Shown in pieces: positions 35,575-45,201 of a stretch of 64,000 bases of DNA. Below the pieces are notes generated by a model. It made no database searches. It worked only from the letters and a program-made list of their open reading frames with translations, and had not been told where the DNA came from. The DNA is taken from assembly GCF_021431925.1 (NCBI RefSeq), contig NZ_CP090371.1:2822088-2886087 (forward strand). The letters run 5' to 3'. Position numbers and translations under genes: made by a program. Source of the DNA: Halobaculum sp. CBA1158 (GTDB lineage: Archaea > Halobacteriota > Halobacteria > Halobacteriales > Haloferacaceae). Within the stretch, counting starts at the first letter, position 1. Every line of letters starts with the position of its first letter.

Positions 35575-36482
35575 TGGCCGCCGAGACCGGGACGACGACG
35601 GTGGTCGACGAGTACCAGCGCGAACGGCTGTACAGGTTCGCGCGCAGCGTCCGCCACAACACGAAGGCCGTCGTCGGCCTCGCGCTCATCCTCGGACTGG
35701 TCGTGTTGGCGGTCGTCTCGCCGATGATGATCTCACAGGAGGCGGCCAACGAGATGAACGTCCAGGACCGCTTCGCCCCGCCCAGCGCGGAGCACCCGTT
35801 CGGGACGGACAACTTCGGCCGCGACATGCTCTCGCGAACCCTGCTCGGCGTCCGCATCAGCCTCTACGTGGGGCTGACGAGCGTCGCCATCTCCTCGGCC
35901 GTCGGCGTTCCGCTCGGCGGGTTGGCGGGGTACGCGGGCGGCGCGGTCGACGACCTCGTCATGCGGACGATGGACATCCTGATGAGCTTCCCGCCGATCC
36001 TCGTCGCGATGACGATCACGGCGGTGATCGGGCCGACGCTCAACAACGCGATACTGGCGCTCGGGCTCGTGTACATCCCCTACTTCGCGCGGGTGACGCG
36101 CTCGGAGGCCATCTCCGTCTCCCAAGAGGAGTTCGTCGAGGCCGCCGAGGCGCTCGGCGAGCGCGACTCGTACATCCTGTTCAGGGAGGTGTTGCCCAAC
36201 GCCGCCGCGCCGATCATCGTCCAGGCGAGCATCAGCATCTCCTTTGCGATCCTCGCGGCCGCGGGCCTGTCGTTCCTCGGCCTGGGCGCACAACCGCCGA
36301 CGCCGTCGTGGGGACTGATGCTCCAGCAGGCGAAGCAGTACCTCACGCAGGCCCCGTGGATGGCGATCTTCCCGGGACTGGGCATCGCGGTGACCGTCCT
36401 CGGGTTCAACCTCTTCGGGGACGGCATCCGCGACGTATTAGATCCGAACGCGAGCACCGAGTTCGGGGTGGCCGATGAGTAG
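35574..36482 (+). CDS. ABC transporter permease, DppC type
   Basis: A 302-residue membrane protein with the OppC N-terminal domain (RSVRHNTKAVVGLALILGL, then HPFGTDNFGRDMLSRT) and the EAA loop AAEALGERDSYILFREVLPNAAAPIIVQ. Together with the preceding gene product it forms the transmembrane channel. The start overlaps the DppB-type stop by one base, and the gene overlaps the ATPase gene by eight bases. Confidence 0.92.
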   Translation: MAAETGTTTVVDEYQRERLYRFARSVRHNTKAVVGLALILGLVVLAVVSPMMISQEAANEMNVQDRFAPPSAEHPFGTDNFGRDMLSRTLLGVRISLYVGLTSVAISSAVGVPLGGLAGYAGGAVDDLVMRTMDILMSFPPILVAMTITAVIGPTLNNAILALGLVYIPYFARVTRSEAISVSQEEFVEAAEALGERDSYILFREVLPNAAAPIIVQASISISFAILAAAGLSFLGLGAQPPTPSWGLMLQQAKQYLTQAPWMAIFPGLGIAVTVLGFNLFGDGIRDVLDPNASTEFGVADE

Positions 36483-38673
36483 CGAATCCACGCGACCGAC
36501 CGACGCCAGCGCCGTTCCGACCGACAGCGACCGCGACGACGACCGCCTCCTCACCGTTCGGGGACTGGAGACCGTGTTCCGAACCGAGGAGGGAACGGTC
36601 CGCGCCGTCGACGAGGTGGACCTCACCCTCGATCACGGCGAGATCGTCGGGCTGGTCGGCGAGTCCGGAGCCGGAAAGAGCGCGACCGCGGAGTCGATCG
36701 TCCGACTCATCGAGTCGCCCGGCGAGATCGTCGACGGCACGGTCGAGTTCGACGGTCGGGACGTGCTCGAGATGGACGAGGCGGCGCTTCGCGAGTTCCG
36801 CGCCACCGACGTCAGCATGGTGTTCCAGGACCCGACGGGGACGCTGAACCCGACGATGACCGTCGGCACGCAGGTCGCCGAGGCGGTCCGCAGCAACGAC
36901 CCGTCGCTGTCGGACGACGAGGCGAGGGAGCGCTCCATCGAGATCATGGAGCGCGTCGGCATCCCGAACGCGGCCGCCCGGTACAAGGAGTACCCCCACC
37001 AGTTCTCCGGGGGACAGAAACAGCGGATCGTCTTCGGGATCGCGATCGCGAGCGAACCCGACCTGCTCGTCGCCGACGAGCCGACGACGGCGCTCGACGT
37101 GACGATCCAGGCGCAGATCCTCGACCTGCTCGTCGAACTGCGCGACGAGTTCGGCATGAGCGTGCTGTTCATCACCCACGACCTCGGGGTCGTCCGCGAG
37201 GTGTGCGACCGGGTGATGGTGATGTACGCCGGCAGCGTCGTCGAGTCCGGCCGCGTCGAGTCGATGTTCGAGGCACCGCGGCACCCGTACACCAAGGGGT
37301 TGCTGGCCAGCAATCCCGGCCTCGACGCCGACGTGATCGGCGACAAGCCCGCCGACGCCGACCGCCTCCGCGTGATCGAGGGGTCGATGCCGGACCTCAC
37401 CGGCAGCGACTTCCGCGGCTGTAAGTACGCCGACCGGTGTCCCGGCGCGACCGAGGACTGCCGCACGGCCCATCCGGACCTCGAGTCGCTCACCATCGAC
37501 GGGGAGTCCCGCGAGGTCGCGTGCTACCGGCACGAGTCGATCGGCGAGATGGAGTACACCTACGACCACGAGACGCGGACGCTCTCGTGGCGCACCGACG
37601 AGACCGACACGGGCGACGACGGATCCCGGCCGGGAGTACCGGACGGCAGCGGGGCCGTCGACCGTCACGGAGCGCCGGTGCTCGAGGCGGAGGGACTGAC
37701 GAAGCACTTCGAGACGGGGAACGTCATCGACGACCTCCTCGGCCGCGGCGAGACCGTCAGAGCCGTCGACGGGATCGACATCGAGATCGACGGCGGCGAG
37801 ACGCTCGGACTGGTCGGCGAGTCCGGGTGCGGGAAGTCCACGGCCGCCCGCGCCATCCTCCAACTGCTGGAGCCGACGGACGGGACCGTGGTGTATCAGG
37901 GACGCGACATCACGGCCGCCTCGAAGCAGGAACTGCGGGGCATCCGACGGGACCTGCAGGTGGTGTTCCAGAACCCGCAGTCGAGTCTCAACCCCCGGCG
38001 GACCGTCGGGCAGATCCTCCGCCGGCCGATGAAGCTCCACGGCCTCGCAGACGCCGACGGTCGCCACGAGCGCGCTCGCGAGCTGGTCACCGAGGTCGGC
38101 CTCGACGAGCGCCACCTCGAACGCCGGCCCGGCGACCTCTCGGGCGGGCAACAACAGCGCGTCGCCATCGCCCGGGCGCTGGCAGTCAACCCGGAGGTGA
38201 TCGTCTTGGACGAGCCCGTCTCCGGGCTCGACGTCTCCGTCCAGGCGCAGATCCTCAACCTCCTGTCGGACCTGCAGGACGACCTCGGCCTGTCGTACCT
38301 GTTCATCAGCCACAACCTCTCGGTCATCGAGCACATCTGCGACCGGGTCGCTGTGATGTACCTCGGCGAGTTGGTGGAGACCGGGACGACCGAGGAGGTG
38401 TTCGGGCCGCCGTTCCACCCGTACACCGAGGCGCTGCTGTCGGCGATCCCCGGACGCGTCGACGCGGACGACCGGATCATCCTGGAGGGCGACGTTCCCG
38501 ACCCGTCGAACGTCCCCTCGGGCTGTCGGTTCCACCCGCGGTGTCCGCACAAGATCGGCGACGTGTGCGAGACGGAGGTGCCCGCGGCACACGACGCCGG
38601 CGACGGCCACGAGCTCAATTGCCACCTGCTCCGCGAGGAGTACCGCGACCGCGTCGACTGGGAGGAGATCTAG
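36475..38673 (+). CDS. Fused dual ATPase (DppD-DppF type) of the peptide transporter
   Basis: A 732-residue protein combining two ABC ATPase domains that are usually separate proteins. Domain 1 has GESGAGKSATAE, FSGGQKQRIVFGIA and VADEPTTALD; domain 2 has [26 protein letters not shown] and VLDEPVSGLD. Each is followed by an oligopeptide-transporter C-terminal region containing four Cys (GCKYADRCPGATEDC and GCRFHPRCPHKIGDVC with a further Cys), a pattern that can hold an iron-sulfur cluster in OppD/DppD. It energises the channel encoded upstream. Fused dual ATPases are known in archaea and actinobacteria. Confidence 0.92.
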   Translation: MSSESTRPTDASAVPTDSDRDDDRLLTVRGLETVFRTEEGTVRAVDEVDLTLDHGEIVGLVGESGAGKSATAESIVRLIESPGEIVDGTVEFDGRDVLEMDEAALREFRATDVSMVFQDPTGTLNPTMTVGTQVAEAVRSNDPSLSDDEARERSIEIMERVGIPNAAARYKEYPHQFSGGQKQRIVFGIAIASEPDLLVADEPTTALDVTIQAQILDLLVELRDEFGMSVLFITHDLGVVREVCDRVMVMYAGSVVESGRVESMFEAPRHPYTKGLLASNPGLDADVIGDKPADADRLRVIEGSMPDLTGSDFRGCKYADRCPGATEDCRTAHPDLESLTIDGESREVACYRHESIGEMEYTYDHETRTLSWRTDETDTGDDGSRPGVPDGSGAVDRHGAPVLEAEGLTKHFETGNVIDDLLGRGETVRAVDGIDIEIDGGETLGLVGESGCGKSTAARAILQLLEPTDGTVVYQGRDITAASKQELRGIRRDLQVVFQNPQSSLNPRRTVGQILRRPMKLHGLADADGRHERARELVTEVGLDERHLERRPGDLSGGQQQRVAIARALAVNPEVIVLDEPVSGLDVSVQAQILNLLSDLQDDLGLSYLFISHNLSVIEHICDRVAVMYLGELVETGTTEEVFGPPFHPYTEALLSAIPGRVDADDRIILEGDVPDPSNVPSGCRFHPRCPHKIGDVCETEVPAAHDAGDGHELNCHLLREEYRDRVDWEEI

Positions 38674-38795
38674 GGTCCGGCCGGGGACCGGTCGCCCCGG
38701 CCGGTCGATCGACGCCGGCGGCGACGATCCGCCGCCGAATTTCTCCGACGACGCCCCGGCGACAGCTTGAAACGGCGCGTCCGCGAGGCCTCGGT

Positions 38796-41537
38796 GTGCC
38801 ACTTCGGGAGGCGAAATCCATCGACGCGCTCGCCGCCGAGACGAGCGACGCCGACCTCACGCTCTCTGCGGACCCGCCGCTGACGCTCGCGCTGGACCGT
38901 CGCGTCACGGCTCCGCGGCTGGGTCGGGCGAGCGCGACGCCGCGGAGCTACGCGGCCGACGAGTTCGTTCCGCGCGATCGCAGGTCGCTGTTCGAGACGC
39001 TCGTCGGGTCGACCGACCTCACGTGGAAGCGGGCTCACCGCGCGCTCGATCGGTGTCTCGACTGCTGGGACGCGACCGGATCGCTCGAGGCGATCACCGA
39101 CTACGAGGAGTTCGACACCCCGGCGGTCCGGACGACCCGGGACGTGCTCCGGGAGGCCGACTCCAGCTATCGCGACCTCGCGGCCGCGACGCCGCCGTCG
39201 GGGGCGACGGCGGTCGTCGACGAGGCGAGGCTGAGTTCGCTCGATCGGACCCTGCTCCCGGACGACTACCGCACGGTATCGCCGTTCACCGGCGAAACGG
39301 CCGAGCTCCCGTCGTTTCACGTCTTTCCCTCGGCCACGGCGATCGTCGACGCGCTCGTCACGCAGCTGGACGCGCGCGCCGCCGAGGCGGTCGGGATCGT
39401 CCTCGACGACTCGAGCGTGTTCAGCCCGCTCGTGGAGTCGGCGCTCGAGACCGCCGGCGTCCCGTACCAGGGCGGGCCGGGCTTCGTCGACGACGACGAC
39501 CTCCGGGCGTTCCTCCGCCTCTCGGAGGCCGTCTTCGCCGGGGGCGACCTCCGCGTGAGCGACCTGCGACCGCTCGTCGCCCGCCTCGGCATCGACCTCG
39601 ACCGCGAGGACGACCACCGGCGAGTCGACCGGGTCGCCGTCGGAACTGCCTACGATCGGTTCCGGGAGGCGGTTCGGACGGGGACGCTTCGCGAGGCGAT
39701 CGCGGTCTACGAGGAGGCGTCGGCCGGCTCGCTCGACCCGCTCCGGCGAGAGTGCGACGCGCTCGGGCTGCTCGACGGGACGTTCACCCGGCGGCGACTC
39801 GATCAGTTGCGGTACTACGTCGGTTCGTTCGACGTCCCCGTCGACCGCGACGACGACGGCGTGCTGCTCGCGGACGGTGCCGTGGCGAGCTACATCGACC
39901 GGCCGGTCGTGTTCTACCTGGGACTGGGCGACGGGTGGGCGCGGACGCCTCCTGACCTCCCGTGGGTCGACCCCGGCGAGCGCGTCCAGCGCGACCTCGA
40001 CCGCTTCGAGATCCTCCTCCAGAACGGGCGGGAGCGACACGCCCTCGTCCAAGAGACGCACGCCGGTTCGGCGGTCACGCCGTGCGTCTACCTCCGGGAC
40101 GCAGTCGACGACACCGTCGAGACGTTCACCGACCTCCCGCACGCGACCCACGGCGACGACGCCACCCGCGACGGCGTCGGCACGCCGTTCGTCGCTCCGG
40201 ACGCCAGCGCCAGCGCCACCGTCGGCGGTGGCTACCGCGACCGCGACAGCGACCGCCACCGCGACCGCGACGACAACCGTGACGGCGACCCCGACCGCGA
40301 CGACAACCGTGACGGCGACCCCGACCGCGACGACACCGACGGCGACTACAGCGACCGCAACGCCGACAGCGACGACGGCGACCGGACCGCGCCGGCGACG
40401 GTGAGCCAGTCGACGTTGCGACGCCTCGCGAACTGTCCCCGCGAGGAGTACTTCCGCCGGTTGGTCGACTCGCCCACGTCGCTCCCGATGGCCCGCGGGA
40501 CGGTCGTCCACGAGGCCGCAGAGCTGTACGTCGCCGACCCCGACGCGGTCCGCGAGCGACGCGAGGCCGTCATTGACGCGATGTGCGAACAGGTCCGCGC
40601 GTACGCCTCGACGGTCCGCGAGCCGGTCGAGCGGACGCGACTCGACCTGGCGCTGGAGACGGTGACGCGGTACCTCGACGCCCATCCCCCCGAGGAGACG
40701 AGCCACGACGCCTACGCCGACCGCTCGCAGTCGAACGAACTCGCCGAGCGCCTCGGGATGTCGGCCGACTCCGCGCTCACCGAGCGGTGGTTCGAGGCCC
40801 CCGAGGTCGGGCTGCACGGGTTCGTCGACCTGCTCCACTCGGGGACGGCGGTCGTCGACTACAAGACCGGGTCGCAGTCGACGGCCGCGAGCCTCCGGCG
40901 GCGAGGCGCGCTCGATCCGCCCCACGAGGACCCGACGTTCCAGGCGGCGGCGTACCTCGCCCAGCAGCGTCGCGAGCGGCCGAACCGGCCCCTGGAGATC
41001 CGCTTCGTGCACGTGCTCGAACAGGCCGACCGGCTCGCCCGCGGCGACGACGTGTCCGTCGACGACTGCGTCACCACCGTCGAGTACCTCCCGTGTACGT
41101 TCGGGGAGTTCGCCGCCCGTCGGGAGACGTACGAGGCCGTCACCGACTACGCCGACTCGAACGACCGGGTGAAGGCGCTCGAGCCGCTGGGCTACGAGGC
41201 GTATCGCGACTTCTTCACGGAACACGACCTCCCCCGGAAGGGCGTCGACCCCGACCGTCGAGCGGACGTCACGCGGGCGTTCATCGAGTACACGAAGGCC
41301 CGGTACAAGGACACGAAGTACGTCGAGAACGGCTGTCGGAAGGCGATCGGCGACGTCGACGACCTGGTCGGCGAGCGGTATCTCACCGACGACCTGGACG
41401 CGTTCGAGTCGTTCGTCGCGCGTCAGCGCGACCGCCTCGCCGACTACCGGCGCGACGGCTTCCCGGTCCGCGTTCGCGAGGACGGGCCGAACTGGGACCG
41501 CGTCGACGCACGCGACCTGGTGATCGACGATGTCTGA
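38796..41537 (+). CDS. AddB-like PD-(D/E)XK nuclease protein
   Basis: A protein of about 913 residues. The central region (about 180-420) resembles an inactivated UvrD-like helicase half, and no Walker A P-loop is visible at the N terminus. The C-terminal part holds a RecB-type nuclease: LANCPREEYFRRL, RGTVVHEAAELYV, GLHGFVDLL, the catalytic VVDYKTGS and FQAAAYL. Only one or two of the four Cys of the AddB iron-sulfur cluster are evident. A low-complexity Asp/Arg linker (about 480-530) contains 10-residue repeats. The start is taken as GTG 38796; the same frame is open far upstream through the transporter gene, which is a shadow. It overlaps the following helicase by eight bases and presumably forms a complex with it. 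Confidence 0.75.
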   Translation: MPLREAKSIDALAAETSDADLTLSADPPLTLALDRRVTAPRLGRASATPRSYAADEFVPRDRRSLFETLVGSTDLTWKRAHRALDRCLDCWDATGSLEAITDYEEFDTPAVRTTRDVLREADSSYRDLAAATPPSGATAVVDEARLSSLDRTLLPDDYRTVSPFTGETAELPSFHVFPSATAIVDALVTQLDARAAEAVGIVLDDSSVFSPLVESALETAGVPYQGGPGFVDDDDLRAFLRLSEAVFAGGDLRVSDLRPLVARLGIDLDREDDHRRVDRVAVGTAYDRFREAVRTGTLREAIAVYEEASAGSLDPLRRECDALGLLDGTFTRRRLDQLRYYVGSFDVPVDRDDDGVLLADGAVASYIDRPVVFYLGLGDGWARTPPDLPWVDPGERVQRDLDRFEILLQNGRERHALVQETHAGSAVTPCVYLRDAVDDTVETFTDLPHATHGDDATRDGVGTPFVAPDASASATVGGGYRDRDSDRHRDRDDNRDGDPDRDDNRDGDPDRDDTDGDYSDRNADSDDGDRTAPATVSQSTLRRLANCPREEYFRRLVDSPTSLPMARGTVVHEAAELYVADPDAVRERREAVIDAMCEQVRAYASTVREPVERTRLDLALETVTRYLDAHPPEETSHDAYADRSQSNELAERLGMSADSALTERWFEAPEVGLHGFVDLLHSGTAVVDYKTGSQSTAASLRRRGALDPPHEDPTFQAAAYLAQQRRERPNRPLEIRFVHVLEQADRLARGDDVSVDDCVTTVEYLPCTFGEFAARRETYEAVTDYADSNDRVKALEPLGYEAYRDFFTEHDLPRKGVDPDRRADVTRAFIEYTKARYKDTKYVENGCRKAIGDVDDLVGERYLTDDLDAFESFVARQRDRLADYRRDGFPVRVREDGPNWDRVDARDLVIDDV
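40266..40325 (+). repeat. Two 30-bp in-frame tandem repeats
   Basis: Units at 40266-40295 and 40296-40325 encode the same 10 residues (RDDNRDGDPD), and a third, diverging partial copy follows. They extend the acidic/basic linker of the AddB-like protein. Confidence 0.85.
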
Positions 41538-44418
41538 GCCGACGCCGAACGAGGATCAACGGCACCTCATCGAGTCCACAGAGGGGATCTACCGCGTCGA
41601 CGCGGGTGCCGGCACCGGCAAGACGTTCGCGGTCACCCGCCGCTACGCCCGGATCCTGGAGACGACGGACGCGACCCCCGAGGACGTCCTGCTGGTCACG
41701 TTCACGCGCACCGCCGCCCGGGAGATGCGCGACCGGATCGGCCGGCGGACGACGTACGACGTTCGGGAGCTACAGGACGCGCCGATCAGCACCTTTCACG
41801 CCTACTGTTTCCGCCTGCTCCGCCGGTACGGTCACACCGTCCCCGAGGCGCTGGGCATCGACGAGGAGATCCCCGACTCCGTCGATCTCCTCGAGGACTC
41901 CGTCCGCGAGCGGCGACTGTTCTCCCGGTTCGTGTCGCGGTTCGCCGACGATCACCCCGAACACGCCGAGCTCCTCCGGATCTTCCGCGACCCCGCGACG
42001 CTGCACGAACTCGTCGGTGAACTCGCGGCGAAAGGCGTCGTGCCGACGCGAGCGGGGTGGTACCGCGGGACCGACGATCCCCTGACGGGCGACCGCGAGG
42101 CGTTCTTCGAGGCGTTCGCGGCGGCCAACGAGCCGGGGGAGGGCGCGCGGGGGCCGACCAACAGCGACGCCCGGTCGGCGGTCGCCGACTGGGACGCGAG
42201 CGAGTACGCCCCGGACGCGCCGCCCGCCTCCGCCGTACACGACGGGACGCGCGTGTCTCGGGAGGTCGTCGAACGGGCGTACGACGCCGACCGCGACGCC
42301 CTCCTTACGTTCGTCCGAGACGTGTACGTCGAGTACCTCGAGTACGCCCTCTCGCAGAACACCCTCACGCAGGGGCTGATGCTCGCGCTGGCGTTCGTCA
42401 TGCTGTGCGACCGGCCGACCGTCCGCGACCGGGTCGCCCACGAGTACGTGATGGTCGACGAGTTCCAGGACACGAACGAGCTCCAGTTCAAGATCGCGCT
42501 CCTGCTGTCGGACACGAACAACGTCTGCGTCGTCGGCGACTGGAAGCAGTCCATCTACGGCTTCCAACACACCAGCGTCGAGAACATCACCGAGTTCGAC
42601 GACCGGCTCCGGCGGTTCGCGAGCGACCTGAACGCCGACCGGACCCGGATCAACTACCCGGTCGACGAGACCGAGACGATCCCGCTGTACCGGAACTACC
42701 GATCGTCGGCGTCGATCCTCGAGTTCGCCGAGGAGAGCCTCTCGATCCCCGCGACCTACGGCGAGCGCGTCGGCGATCCGCTCGCGGACGAGCGGTCGCT
42801 GGTCGCGACCAACCACGTGGACAACGCGCGGATCGAGGCGTACCGAGCGAGCGCGGAACACGAGCTGTTGCTCGATCGGATTCAAGCGATCGTCGGCAAC
42901 GAGGCGTACGCCGTCGAGGTGCGCGAGGACCCCCGCCCCGACGAGGACGCCCCGGCGGCCGAGCGCGCGGCCGCCGAGCGCGAGCGACTCGGCGCACCCA
43001 GCTACGGGGACATCGCGGTGTTCACGCGGACGCGGGCGTTCGCCCGGGAGTTCCTCGAGCGGGCCGCCGAGTACGGGGTACCGGTCGCCTACGAGGGCGG
43101 CGTCGAGCTGTTCGACACGCCGGAGGCGAAGCTCGCGCTCGCGTGGCTGCGGATCGCCGAGTCCGACGACCGCCGCGGGTGGGCGGTCGCCCTCGAACGC
43201 GCGGGCTACGGCGTCGATCGCGCTGAGACGCTCCTCGACGCCGGGGCGTACCCGGACGCGATGACGCGGTTTCGCGACGAGCTCGCGGAGTTGGAGACGC
43301 TCGGCGGATTCCTCCGGCGCGTCTTCGACCGCTACGGCCGCACGAACGCCTACGCCGACGCGCTCGTCGATCACCTCACCGGCCTCTACGAGAACAGCAC
43401 GCTCCCGCGCGGGGAGGCGATCCAGTACGTCGAGGCGAACCTCGCGGCCGGGACGACCGTCGAGATCGACGCGAGTCCCGGGGAGGACGCCGTTACGCTC
43501 CGGACCGTCCACGGCGCGAAGGGGCTGGAGTACCCGATCGTGATCCTCGCGAACCTCAACGACCGGGCGTTCCCCCACTACGGTCGCCCGCCGGCGTGTC
43601 CGGTCGTCTACGACGACGACCTCGGGGTGCGCCAGACCCGCGAGTACAGCGAGGCGGGGGCGTACCCGCACGTCTATCGCAACTGGCGGTACTCGCTGTT
43701 GCGGTCGGTTCGCCCGTCGACGTACGACGAGGAGCGCCGCCTGCTGTACGTCGCGATGACGCGCGCGAAGCGACATCTCCTGTTCACGGCCGGCGAGAAC
43801 CCGAGTCGGTTCATGGACGGGCTGTCGATCGACGCGACCGAGGTCGATCCGGAGCCGGAGCGGGTCGACTCCGAGCGGCCGACGGCCGAGCCGTTCGCGG
43901 TCGACGTCCCCGACCGGTCGTCGGTTCCGCGTCGACTCAGCGTCCACGACCTCATGGACGACGGCGTCTACGACGACCGCGAGGGCGGCCGCGGCACCGA
44001 GTTCGGGACCGAACTCCACGACTTCGCGGAGGCGTACGCCGACGGCGCGGCGGCGGAGCCGTCGAACGACGACCAGCGCGCGGTCGCCGCGTTCCTCGAC
44101 GGTCTCGACGGGGACCTGCGGACCGAGGTCCCGGCGCTGTTGCCGCTTCCGGGCGAACCGCGGGTCACGCTCGCGGGAGTGATCGACCTCGTGCACGTCA
44201 CCGACGGACGCGTCGACGTCGTCGACTACAAGACCGACCCCGATCGCCTCGCACACGGGGAGTACCGAACCCAGTTGAGCGCGTACCACCACGTGCTCGC
44301 GAGCGTCTACCCGGACCGGACGATCCGACTCGTGGTGTACTACACCGCCGAGGACGAGGCGGTCGCGGTCGATCCGATCGACCTCGACGCGCTTCGAGCG
44401 CTCGTGCCGGAAAAATAA
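41530..44418 (+). CDS. AddA-like UvrD-family helicase with C-terminal nuclease
   Basis: A 962-residue superfamily 1 helicase. Motifs in order: Walker A DAGAGTGKTFAVTRRYA (about 19-35), motif II VMVDEFQDTNELQ, motif III DWKQSIYGFQHT, motif V RTVHGAKGLEYPIVILAN and motif VI LYVAMTRAKRHL. A C-terminal RecB-type nuclease follows, with GTELHDFAEAY, GVIDLVHVTD, VVDYKTD and QLSAYHHVL. Combined with the upstream AddB-like gene this would give a helicase/nuclease for double-strand break end processing like AddAB or RecBCD. The start overlaps the preceding gene. A short repeated spacer follows the stop. Confidence 0.88.
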   Translation: MSEPTPNEDQRHLIESTEGIYRVDAGAGTGKTFAVTRRYARILETTDATPEDVLLVTFTRTAAREMRDRIGRRTTYDVRELQDAPISTFHAYCFRLLRRYGHTVPEALGIDEEIPDSVDLLEDSVRERRLFSRFVSRFADDHPEHAELLRIFRDPATLHELVGELAAKGVVPTRAGWYRGTDDPLTGDREAFFEAFAAANEPGEGARGPTNSDARSAVADWDASEYAPDAPPASAVHDGTRVSREVVERAYDADRDALLTFVRDVYVEYLEYALSQNTLTQGLMLALAFVMLCDRPTVRDRVAHEYVMVDEFQDTNELQFKIALLLSDTNNVCVVGDWKQSIYGFQHTSVENITEFDDRLRRFASDLNADRTRINYPVDETETIPLYRNYRSSASILEFAEESLSIPATYGERVGDPLADERSLVATNHVDNARIEAYRASAEHELLLDRIQAIVGNEAYAVEVREDPRPDEDAPAAERAAAERERLGAPSYGDIAVFTRTRAFAREFLERAAEYGVPVAYEGGVELFDTPEAKLALAWLRIAESDDRRGWAVALERAGYGVDRAETLLDAGAYPDAMTRFRDELAELETLGGFLRRVFDRYGRTNAYADALVDHLTGLYENSTLPRGEAIQYVEANLAAGTTVEIDASPGEDAVTLRTVHGAKGLEYPIVILANLNDRAFPHYGRPPACPVVYDDDLGVRQTREYSEAGAYPHVYRNWRYSLLRSVRPSTYDEERRLLYVAMTRAKRHLLFTAGENPSRFMDGLSIDATEVDPEPERVDSERPTAEPFAVDVPDRSSVPRRLSVHDLMDDGVYDDREGGRGTEFGTELHDFAEAYADGAAAEPSNDDQRAVAAFLDGLDGDLRTEVPALLPLPGEPRVTLAGVIDLVHVTDGRVDVVDYKTDPDRLAHGEYRTQLSAYHHVLASVYPDRTIRLVVYYTAEDEAVAVDPIDLDALRALVPEK

Positions 44419-44514
44419 TACTGAGCGACCGACGCGACCGCGACGAGGGACTGTGCGGGCGACGGCGACGACGGTGACAGCGCGGGCGACGGCGACAGCG
44501 ACCGAGAGCGCTCC

Positions 44515-44910
44515 CTACCGTCGGTACGCCTCCCGGAGGAACGCCAGCGCCGCGCCGAACATGGCGAGGTTGCCGAAGAACGCCAGGCGCTCGCCGCTGG
44601 CGTCGCCCTCCTCGGTCCAGAAGTCGTGCATCGTCGGCGTGACCACGGCGAGGAAGGTGGCGACCGCGCCGGTCGCGACCCGGGGGAACCGCCACAGCGC
44701 GACGCCGAGGCCCCCGACGAGCATCATCCCCGAGGCGAACGGGGCGGCCAGTTCCGGCATCGGCACGCCGGCGGACTCGGCGTACTCGACGGTGTCGTCC
44801 ATGTCGCGGAAGTCCTCGGAGGCCTGCAACGCGACCCCCAGGCCGAACAGGAGGCGTCCGAGACGCGACGGCGACGGGCGGACGGGCGACTGCTCCGACT
44901 CGTCTGTCAT
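44515..44910 (-). CDS. DoxX-family membrane protein
   Basis: A protein of about 131 residues with four hydrophobic helices. It contains LGRLLFGLGVALQAS at the start, a short acidic loop with AGVPMPELAAPFASGMMLVGGLG, and HDFWTEEG before the last helix. This matches the DoxX/DoxD-like family, some members of which are quinone-linked or redox-related. Function is uncertain in most archaea. The start ATG 44910 (MTDESEQ) is chosen over an in-frame one nine codons upstream. Confidence 0.7.
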   Translation of the reverse strand: MTDESEQSPVRPSPSRLGRLLFGLGVALQASEDFRDMDDTVEYAESAGVPMPELAAPFASGMMLVGGLGVALWRFPRVATGAVATFLAVVTPTMHDFWTEEGDASGERLAFFGNLAMFGAALAFLREAYRR

Positions 44911-45201
44911 GGGAGGTGACACGTCGGGGAGAGGCATAAGACTGTGCTCGGGTAGTCAAATTCGGATGGGACTGAGCCAGACCGATCCTCTAGCGGATTC
45001 AGTCGCCTATTTCCGCGATGCGACTGCTCGCGGGGAATGCAGTCGGGAGTGATCCTGCGCGATTCGATACCGACGAGTGTCTGTAAAGCGAGTTGGCGGG
45101 TTCCGAATGACGATCGGTACGAGTCGGTCCAAGCACTACTCCCTGCGTCGAAGGCGAGAGAGCAAGTATGGTTATATCGTATGTAAATCAGAGATACTGT
45201 C

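Noticed and set aside
37437..38795. Very long upstream extension of the AddB-like frame
   Set aside because: The frame runs through the ATPase gene and codes low-complexity Arg/Pro-rich sequence, a mirror of the high-GC gene in another frame. The start at 38796 is a better fit.
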